This document shows, piece after piece, positions 1-7,581 of a DNA stretch of 19,527 bases. The translations under genes and the position numbers were made by a program. Position 1 is the stretch's first letter; the number at the start of each line of letters is the position of its first letter. The notes under the pieces were generated by a model that was not told the origin of the DNA, did no database searches, and saw only the letters and a program-made list of their open reading frames with translations. The DNA comes from TTA-H9 sp002071415 (GTDB lineage Bacteria > Bacteroidota > Bacteroidia > Bacteroidales > TTA-H9): positions 1 to 19,527 of the forward strand of contig DAONSX010000044.1 in assembly GCA_035411425.1 (NCBI GenBank), in the 5' to 3' direction.

Positions 1-2
1 GG

Positions 3-164
3 ATAAACGGTATTAATTTGAGTGTGGATAAAGTTTTGAACATAGCCAAAACAATTACTAATCTGAAAATTAAACTACCCAAGAGTGGTGAAACAATGAC
101 CATGATAATGTTGATAACTAAAAAACACAAATCAATTGCACCTCTTTTCGATGAAAAATTTTGA
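3..164 (+). CDS. C-terminal end of a probable transposase (5' end outside window)
   Basis: An open frame enters from the left edge and runs 53 codons to a TGA at 162-164; the other two forward frames stop within the first 15 bases. The peptide contains LSVDKVLNIAKTIT, LPKSGETMT and KKHKSIAPLFDEKF. From memory this resembles the C-terminus of DDE transposases of the IS1634/IS4-like type found in Bacteroidota, in which a phrase about KHKSI..LF ends the protein. The DDE catalytic residues would lie outside the window, so activity cannot be judged. No terminal inverted repeat or target duplication can be tested because the other end of the element is missing. It could instead be another protein tail; the family assignment is moderate at best. 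Confidence 0.5.
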   Translation: MNGINLSVDKVLNIAKTITNLKIKLPKSGETMTMIMLITKKHKSIAPLFDEKF

Positions 165-174
165 AAAAATTTTT
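154..174 (+). repeat. AT-only inverted repeat over the transposase stop
   Basis: A perfect 9-bp inverted repeat (AAAAATTTT at 154-162, AAAATTTTT at 166-174) with a 3-nt loop overlaps the TGA stop of the left-edge frame. It could form a weak hairpin at the end of that gene. It has no GC stem, so it is not a convincing intrinsic terminator. Confidence 0.35.
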
Positions 175-221
175 AGGGTGACGCATTGTCGAAGTCAGGT
201 ATACAAGGAGGAATGAATAAA

Positions 222-233
222 TCCTCATGAGGA
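222..233. repeat. 12-bp perfect palindrome downstream of djlA-like gene
   Basis: TCCTCATGAGGA reads the same on both strands. It sits 9 nt beyond the stop of the minus-strand djlA-like gene and beside an AAGGAGG run at 205-211. It may be part of the end of the mobile element to its left or chance; no function can be assigned. Confidence 0.3.
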
Positions 234-242
234 GGGTGATAC

Positions 243-1097
243 TCAATTAAATCCTCTTTGTTTCTTGATTTCGTCATAAGCCGCATTGATCTGCTTCAAC
301 TTTTCGTTGGCAGCTCTTTGAATGTCTTCTCCCAAATGCGAAACCTTGTCGGGATGATGATTAATGACCAGTTGCCGATAAGCCTTCTTAATCTCTTCAT
401 TGGTAGCATTTTCGTCGACTCCAAGAATTTTGTAAGCAGCCTTTGAGTCCTTTATAAAAAGTGCTTTGATGGAAAGGAAGTCGGCCATAGTAATTCCCAT
501 CCAAAGGCTAATCGATTGTAAAACATCGAGTTCGGCCTTGCTAATTTGCTTATCGGCAAGAGTAAGTCCAAAGAGAAAATATAACAATTCGAGGCGGATG
601 CTATAATCCATGTTTTCACGAATCTGTTGGCATACGGCTTGAACAGGAATCTCCTGTTTCAAAATACTGCGCAATACCAGAAGCATTTCAGCAGCATTCT
701 CTTCACCAAAATTTCGTTTCAGGAAATCTTTTACATAGTCGAGTTCCGATTTCATTACTTTTTCATCGGCTTTCATAACTGCCGCCGAAAGCACCAGAAG
801 ACTGGTAGTAAAGTCGCCACGTCGAGTATAAGCAGGTTGCCCCGGGAATACATCCTGCGCTCCTTTATATTCGAACTCACCCGATTGCATGCCATCATAT
901 ACCGAACCCAAAACAAAACCTATGATTCCACCTATTGGCCCCCCTAATGCCCAACCCAGGCCCCCACCGAGCCATTTGGCAAAGCTTTTCTTCTTCTTTT
1001 CCTTCTTGTTCTCATTCTTACTTTGTTTTCCCATAATGTTACCTGCTGCTGTAACTACAACACCCAGCAAAATGACCGCTAATAATAATTTCAACAT
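243..1097 (-). CDS. djlA: DjlA-like membrane-anchored TerB/J-domain co-chaperone
   Basis: A 284-residue protein with the architecture of DjlA, a membrane-bound J-protein that stimulates the ATPase of DnaK-type Hsp70. Residues 2-19 form a hydrophobic N-terminal segment, 22-40 are very lysine-rich, and 43-65 are a glycine-rich hydrophobic stretch with GxxxG-like spacing, as in the E. coli DjlA transmembrane dimer motif. Residues about 95-205 are a TerB-like helical domain with two repeated acidic phrases (ADEKVMKSELD and ADKQISKAELD). Residues 219-282 are a C-terminal J domain with the essential HPD at 248-250. Length is close to E. coli DjlA (271). The ATG at 1095-1097 lies 10 nt from a TAATTTTG box. 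The substrate is unknown; a general TerB/DnaJ annotation would also fit. Confidence 0.82.
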   Translation of the reverse strand: MLKLLLAVILLGVVVTAAGNIMGKQSKNENKKEKKKKSFAKWLGGGLGWALGGPIGGIIGFVLGSVYDGMQSGEFEYKGAQDVFPGQPAYTRRGDFTTSLLVLSAAVMKADEKVMKSELDYVKDFLKRNFGEENAAEMLLVLRSILKQEIPVQAVCQQIRENMDYSIRLELLYFLFGLTLADKQISKAELDVLQSISLWMGITMADFLSIKALFIKDSKAAYKILGVDENATNEEIKKAYRQLVINHHPDKVSHLGEDIQRAANEKLKQINAAYDEIKKQRGFN

Positions 1098-1107
1098 TTT
1101 CAGGTCG

Positions 1108-1115
1108 CAAAATTA
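1108..1115 (-). promoter_or_regulatory. Candidate -7 promoter element for the djlA-like gene
   Basis: On the minus strand this reads TAATTTTG, an exact match to the Bacteroidota -7 consensus TAnnTTTG. It ends 10 nt before the ATG at 1097, implying a very short leader. No TTTG-like -33 element is seen at 17-23 nt spacing, so the call rests on the -7 match and position. Confidence 0.5.
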
Positions 1116-1156
1116 ATCATTATCTATAATCACCATTTCTCACCTGCAAATATCTC

Positions 1157-1164
1157 TAATTTTG
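1157..1164 (+). promoter_or_regulatory. Candidate -7 promoter element for the M16 peptidase gene
   Basis: TAATTTTG matches TAnnTTTG exactly and ends 17 nt before the ATG at 1182. A TTTC at 1136-1139, 17 nt upstream, is a 3/4 match to the -33 TTTG. The element faces away from the identical minus-strand box at 1108-1115, so the two genes appear to be transcribed divergently from a short shared region. Confidence 0.55.
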
Positions 1165-1181
1165 TGGTGTAAATTTATGTT

Positions 1182-2411
1182 ATGAATTACTGGTTTCATG
1201 AATTTCTTAATGGAATGCAGCTGCTGCATCAGGAAATTCATTCGAATGTTTCTCACTTGGCTATCTTCATCAAAGCAGGTTCGCGCGATGAACAACCCGG
1301 AAAAGAAGGTCTGGCCCATTTTGTAGAACATAATCTCTTCAAGGGCACAAAAAAACGGAATGCTTTTCGGGTAATGAACCGAATCGAGGCAGTCGGAGCT
1401 GACTTCAATGCCTATACTACAAAAGAAGAAACTTGCCTTTATGCTTCCTTCCTTTCGCCTTATTATTCTCGCGTAGTCGAACTTTTCAGCGACATTCTCC
1501 TTAATTCTTCCTTTCCAGAAAAAGAAATCGAAAACGAAAAAGAAGTAGTTTTGAATGAGATCGCCTCCTGCGACGAAAATCCCGATGAAAGCATACTCGA
1601 TGAATTTGAAAATCTCATTTTCGACCATCACCCACTGGGGCATTCTATCCTCGGTACTGCAACAACGGTTTCAAAATTCAATCAAAACGATTTGAAGGCC
1701 TTCATTCAAGCTATATATCACCCTTCGCGTATTTTACTAATTTCGGCAGGAAACATTCCACGCCAATTACTTACAAAATTAATTGCACATCATTTCGAAA
1801 AAATGCCTGGAATAAACTCTCTCCGTCAACAAAATCCTCCCGAAGTTCTTCCTTCATTCTGTGCGAAACAATACAGGCAAAATCACGAAGCCTATTGCAT
1901 CATGGGTATTCGTACTGTGGCAGCAAACCATCAACATAGCTATCCTTTGAGCCTTCTCAACAATATCCTGGGTGGAGCCTCCATGACTTCACGCCTCAAC
2001 CTTTCGCTAAGAGAAAAGCATGGACTTACCTATTGTGTAGAATCTAATTACACCTCTTATTCCGACTCGGGATACCTTTATATTTACTTCCAAACCTCGC
2101 CACGACACATTCAATCCGCTATCCAACTTATTTATAATGAAATCAAAGCCCTTAAAACCAAAAAATTGGGAAGTTTGCAGTTATCGCAGGCTAAGCGTCA
2201 ATACTTAGGACAAGCCTTTATATCATGGGATATCCCTCAAAACCGTATCCTCAATATGGGAAAACAAATGCTTTTGCAAGATAAAATCTATGACCCCGAA
2301 GATCTATCGTTGATCATCGGCCAGATTTCAGCCAAACAACTCCAGGAAATTGCCATGGAATATTTTATTCCCGATCGTTTTAATACTTTATTGTATTATC
2401 CTGATTTTTAA
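1182..2411 (+). CDS. M16 family zinc metallopeptidase (processing-peptidase type)
   Basis: A 409-residue protein of the pitrilysin/M16 family, subfamily B size (single two-domain half that normally dimerises). The inverted zinc motif HxxEH is intact as HFVEH at residues 46-50, and the third zinc ligand is probably E126 in the EVVLNEI segment, 76 residues on, as in mitochondrial processing peptidase beta. The C-terminal half has the family signature around ILGGASMTSRLNLSLREKHG (residues about 262-281), the strand and loop that contact substrate. No signal peptide is visible, so it is probably cytoplasmic. The conserved metal site argues for an active enzyme. The next gene starts one base after its stop, so the two are likely co-transcribed. 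The natural substrate cannot be inferred. Confidence 0.9.
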   Translation: MNYWFHEFLNGMQLLHQEIHSNVSHLAIFIKAGSRDEQPGKEGLAHFVEHNLFKGTKKRNAFRVMNRIEAVGADFNAYTTKEETCLYASFLSPYYSRVVELFSDILLNSSFPEKEIENEKEVVLNEIASCDENPDESILDEFENLIFDHHPLGHSILGTATTVSKFNQNDLKAFIQAIYHPSRILLISAGNIPRQLLTKLIAHHFEKMPGINSLRQQNPPEVLPSFCAKQYRQNHEAYCIMGIRTVAANHQHSYPLSLLNNILGGASMTSRLNLSLREKHGLTYCVESNYTSYSDSGYLYIYFQTSPRHIQSAIQLIYNEIKALKTKKLGSLQLSQAKRQYLGQAFISWDIPQNRILNMGKQMLLQDKIYDPEDLSLIIGQISAKQLQEIAMEYFIPDRFNTLLYYPDF

Positions 2412-2412
2412 T

Positions 2413-3063
2413 ATGGAAGGAGAATATATTTTTTCGAGTGAAATTGAAACATACTGCCAGCAACATTCTGAGCCCGAAACCCCTTTGCTGAGCGAAATTG
2501 CAAGATACACATGGACAACTCAGGCCTATCCTCACATGATTTCGAGCTATATCCAGGGGCGTTTGCTCAGCTTCATTAGCCGTATACTCAAACCGAATTG
2601 CATTCTCGAAATCGGTTCATTTACGGGATACTCTACCTTATGCCTCGCCGAAGGGCTTCAACCCGCGGGTTCATTGGTTACCATCGAAAAAAATCGGGAA
2701 CTCGAGGAAAAACTAAATGAATTTTTTTCGAAATCATCTAATTCGAAACAGATTAAGCTTCTCATCGGGGATGCTCTGCGAATCATCCCCGATTTGCAAG
2801 TTACTCCAGATCTGATTTTTATCGATGCCGACAAGGAACAATACCCACAATACCTTGAAATATGCTTGCCTATTATGAAAAAAGGCTCTCTGCTTATAGC
2901 CGACAACGTACTTTGGGGAGAAAAAGTCATCCATCACGATTCAAAATCCAATAAAGAAACCCATGGCATTATTCGATTCAATGAGATGATGACGCAAAAA
3001 ACCGAACTTTCTGTGGTGATGCTCCCTATTAGAGACGGCTTGACTCTGGCGATAAGAAAATAA
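2413..3063 (+). CDS. SAM-dependent O-methyltransferase (TrmR/caffeoyl-CoA OMT-like)
   Basis: A 216-residue class I methyltransferase of the O-methyltransferase family 3 type. SAM-binding motif I is EIGSFTGYS at residues 66-74, the ribose-binding acidic strand ends in VTIEKN near 89-94, and the divalent metal and substrate site is marked by IDADK at 137-141 and ADN at 163-165. Length and motif set match bacterial YrrM/TrmR, which methylates 5-hydroxyuridine in the tRNA wobble position. Small-molecule catechol methyltransferases share the fold, so the substrate is open. The frame stays open upstream to an ATG at 2350 inside the M16 gene; I chose the ATG at 2413 because the protein then begins like family members and abuts the upstream stop with one spacer base. 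Confidence 0.85.
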   Translation: MEGEYIFSSEIETYCQQHSEPETPLLSEIARYTWTTQAYPHMISSYIQGRLLSFISRILKPNCILEIGSFTGYSTLCLAEGLQPAGSLVTIEKNRELEEKLNEFFSKSSNSKQIKLLIGDALRIIPDLQVTPDLIFIDADKEQYPQYLEICLPIMKKGSLLIADNVLWGEKVIHHDSKSNKETHGIIRFNEMMTQKTELSVVMLPIRDGLTLAIRK

Positions 3064-3230
3064 TTTTCTGTTCCTTATGATAGATCGAGATATTTTACTC
3101 CGCTCCATCATTGATTGAAACATCATTATCCAGAATTTTACCGGTCATCTTTCGATTTTATCGTTGCTATGTGAACCTTTCTTGTTTTTCAATGTTTATT
3201 TAGAAATATTCTTAATAAGCTAATAAAATC

Positions 3231-3527
3231 ATGAATACACTGACAAAAGATTTAATTTTTCCGAAATTAGGGATGGGGTATAATGACCTTGAACCTTATA
3301 TCGACGCGATGACCATGGAAATTCATTATACCAAGCATCATCGTGCCTATTATGATAATTTGATGAATGCCATGGTTTTTCCCATCCTGGGCCTCGATGT
3401 TTGGGAACATGCATATTATTTAAAATACCAGAACCGCCGTCCAGATTATATTGCCGCCTTCTTGAAAATAGTTAATTGGAAAATGATCGAAGAAAATTAC
3501 CGAAATGCTCTTTCCATGATCAGATAA
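3231..3527 (+). pseudogene. Mn/Fe superoxide dismutase with in-frame loss of the central region
   Basis: The 98-codon frame has the start and end of a Mn/Fe superoxide dismutase but not the middle. Residues 17-48 match the N-terminal helix (LEPYIDA, TMEIHYTKHHRAYYDNL) and supply ligand H32. Residues 50-83 match the C-terminal block (FPILGLDVWEHAYYLKY, QNRRPDYIAAF, VNW) and supply ligands D56 and H60. By comparison with E. coli SodA (about 205 residues), roughly residues 43-160 are absent, joined near nt 3366-3377. The lost part carries the second histidine ligand (His81), the Gly-Gly-His helix and most of the alpha/beta domain. With three of four ligands and half a fold, normal activity is very unlikely. 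The frame is otherwise open and the retained motifs are well conserved, so the loss is recent, the product has another role, or the assembly collapsed here. Confidence 0.8.
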
Positions 3528-3874
3528 TTGATTTTTGAATGTTTTTTGATTTTAGTGATTGATTCTCGATATGAAAGTGGTTGGGAGTCAGTACATTTTT
3601 TGATCGAGATTGACATGATAGATAAAAGCACCGAAAGGGTTTAAAATTTTATAAAAAGACAGAATCAATAATAGATGATGTGCCTTGAATAATTACTTAG
3701 CTTGTTTTTATTTGAACCTCATTTTTAAAGCCAGAAATGCCGAAAGTTGTCTAATTTTGCAGATCATTCCTTGGAAACTCGACGTGATTTTTTAAAAATA
3801 AATGTATCGTCAATTCATGATAGTTCTTGCGAATTCGACAGAAATACAAACGCGAGAGGAATTAAATTTTAGTT
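3528..3874. other. Intergenic leader of the SUF operon
   Basis: About 347 bases lie between the superoxide dismutase remnant and sufB. I see no credible gene, RNA or strong hairpin. The supportable content is a TAATTTTG box at 3752-3759 and a 26-codon frame (3802-3882) that overlaps the sufB start; a GAGAGGA run at 3854-3860 is too far from the sufB ATG to be a normal ribosome site. The tetranucleotide TCGA occurs four times in this stretch. Confidence 0.5.
3752..3759 (+). promoter_or_regulatory. Candidate -7 promoter element for the SUF operon
   Basis: TAATTTTG is an exact TAnnTTTG match, identical to the boxes before the djlA-like, M16 and dxs genes. The end of the box is 115 nt from the sufB ATG, giving a leader of roughly 110 nt. 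No TTTG is found at the usual 17-23 nt upstream spacing (the nearest, 3711-3714, is 37 nt away), so this may need an activator or be misplaced. Confidence 0.4.
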
Positions 3875-5323
3875 ATGCCTAACGACAAGGACGATATTTT
3901 GAATGAAATAACAAATTCCGATTATAAATACGGGTTCGTTACCAATATAGAAACCGAGTTTGCTCCCAAAGGGCTTTCGGAAGATATTATTCGTTATATT
4001 TCTCGAAAAAAGGATGAGCCCGATTTTTTACTCGATTTCAGGTTGAAGGCTTACCAGCGATGGAAGGAAATGCAGCATCCACAATGGGCTCATTTAGATA
4101 TACCACCCATTGATTACCAGGATATTATATATTATGCTGCTCCTAAAGTCAATAAAGGCCCGTCTTCTTTGGATAAAGTTGATCCCGAATTGTTAAGTAC
4201 TTTCGAAAAACTTGGTATTCCTCTCGAGGAACAGAAGCGCCTGACTGGCGTGGCTGTTGATGCCGTAATGGATAGCATCTCGGTAAAAACGACATTTCAG
4301 GAAACCCTCAACAAACTCGGCATCATCTTTTGTTCGATGAGTGAAGCAATAAGACATTATCCCGATCTGGTAAAGTTATATCTGGGTAGTGTTGTACCCT
4401 ATGCCGATAATTTTTATGCGGCTTTGAATTCGGCAGTTTTTTCCGACGGTTCATTCGTTTATATTCCTAAAGGCGTGCGTTGTCCTGTCGAACTTTCTAC
4501 TTACTTCAGAATCAATGCAGCCAAAACGGGTCAGTTCGAGCGCACGCTGATTGTGGCCGATGAAGGAGCCTATGTAAGCTATATGGAAGGATGTACGGCT
4601 CCTATGCGCGATGAGAATCAGCTTCATGCTGCCGTAGTCGAAATTGTAGCATTAAAAGATGCCGAAGTGAAGTATTCGACGGTTCAGAACTGGTATCCTG
4701 GCGACAGGGAAGGAAAGGGGGGCATATATAACTTTGTTACCAAACGTGGTTTATGCAAGGGAAGTTATTCGAAGATATCATGGACACAAGTCGAAACCGG
4801 GTCGGCCATTACCTGGAAATATCCAAGCTGCATCCTTCAGGGGGATAATTCAAGAGGCGAGTTTTATTCCGTAACCGTTACTAACCATTATCAGCAAGCC
4901 GACACTGGGACTAAGATGATTCATCTTGGCCGCAATACGTCTAGCATTATCATCAGCAAGGGAATATCGGCAGGTTTTAGCAATAACAGCTATCGAGGAT
5001 TGGTAAGGGTTGCAAAGAAAGCCGAAAATTCCCGAAATTACAGTCAATGCGATTCATTGTTGTTGGGTGATAAATGCGGTGCACATACTTTTCCTTATAT
5101 TCAGGTCGAAAATAAATCATCCATCGTTGAGCACGAGGCTACTACATCGAAAATTTCAGACGATCAGCTGTTTTATTGCAAGCAAAGAGGCATAGATACG
5201 GAATCGGCCATTGGATTGATTGTAAATGGATATGCCAAGGAAGTATTGAAACAATTACCCATGGAATTTGCCGCCGAAGCTCAGAAATTGCTCGCTATCA
5301 GTCTCGAAGGAAGCGTTGGTTAG
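3875..5323 (+). CDS. sufB: Fe-S cluster assembly scaffold protein SufB
   Basis: A 482-residue SufB, the subunit of the SufBC2D complex on which nascent Fe-S clusters are built in the cytoplasm. The C-terminal half is a long beta-helix, and the diagnostic block SQCDSLLLGDKCGAHTFPY carries C392, the counterpart of E. coli SufB C405 that accepts sulfur and coordinates the cluster. It is followed by the VEHEATTSK motif (about 418-426) and the FYCKQRGID helix that docks SufC. Length is close to the E. coli protein (495). It is the first gene of the suf operon, 50 nt ahead of sufC. The ATG at 3875 is chosen because the N-terminus then begins a few residues before the conserved YKYGFVT. Confidence 0.97.
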   Translation: MPNDKDDILNEITNSDYKYGFVTNIETEFAPKGLSEDIIRYISRKKDEPDFLLDFRLKAYQRWKEMQHPQWAHLDIPPIDYQDIIYYAAPKVNKGPSSLDKVDPELLSTFEKLGIPLEEQKRLTGVAVDAVMDSISVKTTFQETLNKLGIIFCSMSEAIRHYPDLVKLYLGSVVPYADNFYAALNSAVFSDGSFVYIPKGVRCPVELSTYFRINAAKTGQFERTLIVADEGAYVSYMEGCTAPMRDENQLHAAVVEIVALKDAEVKYSTVQNWYPGDREGKGGIYNFVTKRGLCKGSYSKISWTQVETGSAITWKYPSCILQGDNSRGEFYSVTVTNHYQQADTGTKMIHLGRNTSSIIISKGISAGFSNNSYRGLVRVAKKAENSRNYSQCDSLLLGDKCGAHTFPYIQVENKSSIVEHEATTSKISDDQLFYCKQRGIDTESAIGLIVNGYAKEVLKQLPMEFAAEAQKLLAISLEGSVG

Positions 5324-5373
5324 CGTGTCTTATCGAATAATTTTATCAATCGAAAAAATCAAACAGAAATATC

Positions 5374-6132
5374 ATGCTATTACAGATTAAAAATCTTCAT
5401 GTTGCCATTCAGGGGAAAGAAATTATAAAGGGAATAGATTTAGTGGTGAACGAAGGTGAGATTCATGCCATCATGGGGCCTAATGGAACGGGGAAGAGCA
5501 CTTTGGCTTCGGTGATTGCAGGCCGTGAAGATTATGAAGTTACCGAAGGAGAAATCGTGTACAAGGGCAAGAATCTTCTCGAGATGCCTGTCGAACAGCG
5601 GGCACGTGAAGGCATTTTCCTGAGTTTTCAATATCCCGTTGAGATACCTGGCGTAAGTATGGCTAATTTTATGCGCACAGCCTTGAATGACATTCGCAAA
5701 TACAAAGGCCTCGAACCCTTGAGTGGTTCGGAATTTCTGTTGAGGATGGAAGAAAAGAAACAACTGGTGGAGATTCAATCTCAACTTACCAATCGTAGTG
5801 TTAATGAAGGGTTTAGCGGGGGAGAGAAAAAAAAGAACGAGATTTTTCAAATGGCCATGCTCGAACCTACATTAGCTATTTTAGATGAAACCGACTCAGG
5901 CCTCGATATCGATGCTTTGCGTATAGTGGCCAATGGCGTGAATAAATTGCGACGCCCTGATAATGCCTTTATCGTGATTACACACTACCAGCGACTCCTC
6001 AATTATGTAATTCCCGATTTTGTCCATGTGCTTTACGATGGAAAAATCGTAAAATCAGGAAAAAAGGAACTCGCCCTCGAACTCGAAGAAAAAGGCTACG
6101 AATGGATAAAAAAAGAAGTTGCTTCCTTATAA
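5374..6132 (+). CDS. sufC: SUF system ABC-type ATPase SufC
   Basis: A 252-residue soluble ABC ATPase that drives the conformational change of SufB-SufD during cluster assembly. Walker A is GPNGTGKST at residues 35-43, the ABC signature is FSGGEKKKNE at 147-156, Walker B is LAILDETDSGLDID at 167-180 and the H-loop histidine is H204 in VITHYQR. The SufC-specific FLSFQYPVEIPGVS at about 82-95 is the Q-loop region that contacts SufB and SufD. There are no membrane segments. The gene is 50 nt after sufB and 18 nt before sufD. Confidence 0.97.
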   Translation: MLLQIKNLHVAIQGKEIIKGIDLVVNEGEIHAIMGPNGTGKSTLASVIAGREDYEVTEGEIVYKGKNLLEMPVEQRAREGIFLSFQYPVEIPGVSMANFMRTALNDIRKYKGLEPLSGSEFLLRMEEKKQLVEIQSQLTNRSVNEGFSGGEKKKNEIFQMAMLEPTLAILDETDSGLDIDALRIVANGVNKLRRPDNAFIVITHYQRLLNYVIPDFVHVLYDGKIVKSGKKELALELEEKGYEWIKKEVASL

Positions 6133-6150
6133 TTTTCAAGCATTGATGAT

Positions 6151-7563
6151 ATGGAAATCGTAAATCAATCGTTACTCGATACTTCATATTGGAAAGAAAT
6201 CTTTCAACAACACAGGGATGCAATTACGCATTACGATACTCCTCTGCTCACAAAAATGCGCAATGAGGCTCTCGAGAATTTTTTATCCTCAGGTATTCCC
6301 GATCTAAACCACGAACGCTGGCGAAACACCGATATTAGAAAATTTTTTAGGAATGATTGGAATTTTTTATTTCAAATGCCCGATAATCATGGTAAGATCG
6401 AAGATTTCTTCCTGTGTGAAGTGCAAGGATTCGATACCTTACTTATTACCCTTTTCAATGGCTGGTACACTTATAAGAATTCTCCCTTACGGATTCTTAC
6501 CGATGGGACCATTATTGGCGGCCTGAGGGCAGCCCTGGTGGAAGCTCCTGAAATCATCGAAAGATATCTCGGCCGCTTTGCCGATTTTCGACAGAACGCC
6601 TTCACTTCTCTTTGCACCGCCTTTGCTTCAGAAGGATTCTTCATTTATGTGCCCGATGGTGTGCAATTGCAAAAGCCTATTCAGATGGTCAATGTAGTGA
6701 ATTATTCCCAGCCATTGTTTATGCAAACTCGTAATCTGATCATTGCCGGGAAGGGAAGCAGTATTCAGTTGCTTCATTGTGACGATTCCAACAATAACGA
6801 ACCTGCCTTTACCAACTCTCTTACCGAAATTTACGTTGGAGAAGGGGCGAGTGTTGATTATTACAAATTACAAAATATCAACGATCATAGCGTAATCGAA
6901 CACAACGCTTATATCCATCAGGAAAAACAAAGCGTTTGCAATACTTACAGCATCAATTTACATGGAGGCCTTATCCGTAATGAAACTTACAATCATTTGG
7001 CCGGCCATCATGCCGAGGGAAATCATTTCGGTCTTTATCTCATGGATAAGAATCAGCAAGCCGATAATCTGATCTTTGTAGATATTACCGCTTCCGATTG
7101 CGTGAGTTATGAGTTATTTAAGGGTGTGCTCGACGATTATGCACATGGAGTTTTCAATGGCCATATCCTCGTTCACAACGACGGCCAACGCACACAAGCT
7201 TACCAAAGTAACCGAAATATTCTTCTAACCGATAAGGCTTTGGTGAATACCAAGCCTTTTCTCGAGATTTATGCAGATGATGTAAAATGTAGTCATGGTG
7301 CTACTATTGGCCAGCTCGATAAGGAGGCCATGTTTTATCTTCGTTCCAGAGGCATTGATCAAGATAACGCACGACTTTTGTTGATGTATGCTTTTGCTGC
7401 CGAAATCTTGAATCGTATCGATATACCAGCTCTTAAGGATCGGCTCGACGACCTAGTCAAAAAGCGTCTGAGGGGCGAATTATCTATCTGCGATCAATGT
7501 GTCCTTCACTGTAAAAACCCAGAAAAGCCCATTGTTTTCGATATTGACTTGAGTAAGTTGTAA
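6151..7563 (+). CDS. sufD: Fe-S cluster assembly protein SufD
   Basis: A 470-residue SufD, partner of SufB in the SufBC2D scaffold. It shares the beta-helix and the C-terminal block CSHGATIGQLDKEAMFYLRS, where H382 corresponds to E. coli SufD H360, a residue implicated in cluster formation and iron acquisition. It lacks the SufB CDSLLxGDKC signature, which separates the paralogs. The protein is somewhat longer than E. coli SufD (423), with a full N-terminal helical domain (about 1-110) and a C-terminal tail containing C-x2-C-x3-C (CDQCVLHC, near residue 450). Such cysteines are common at this position in SufD but their role is not settled. Gaps of 18 nt on both sides place it in the operon. 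Confidence 0.95.
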   Translation: MEIVNQSLLDTSYWKEIFQQHRDAITHYDTPLLTKMRNEALENFLSSGIPDLNHERWRNTDIRKFFRNDWNFLFQMPDNHGKIEDFFLCEVQGFDTLLITLFNGWYTYKNSPLRILTDGTIIGGLRAALVEAPEIIERYLGRFADFRQNAFTSLCTAFASEGFFIYVPDGVQLQKPIQMVNVVNYSQPLFMQTRNLIIAGKGSSIQLLHCDDSNNNEPAFTNSLTEIYVGEGASVDYYKLQNINDHSVIEHNAYIHQEKQSVCNTYSINLHGGLIRNETYNHLAGHHAEGNHFGLYLMDKNQQADNLIFVDITASDCVSYELFKGVLDDYAHGVFNGHILVHNDGQRTQAYQSNRNILLTDKALVNTKPFLEIYADDVKCSHGATIGQLDKEAMFYLRSRGIDQDNARLLLMYAFAAEILNRIDIPALKDRLDDLVKKRLRGELSICDQCVLHCKNPEKPIVFDIDLSKL

Positions 7564-7581
7564 GTTTTAAAATATTTTGCC

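Noticed and set aside
1140..1643. 167-codon minus-strand frame opposite the M16 gene
   Set aside because: Phe/Cys-rich shadow of a strongly supported zinc peptidase, without a plausible start signal or domain.
3064..3230. Possible small gene or RNA between the methyltransferase and the SOD remnant
   Set aside because: AT-rich sequence with scattered stops, no stable hairpin and no clear promoter box.
5440..5850. 136-codon minus-strand frame opposite sufC
   Set aside because: It covers the ATP-binding core of sufC in antisense and carries no domain signal.
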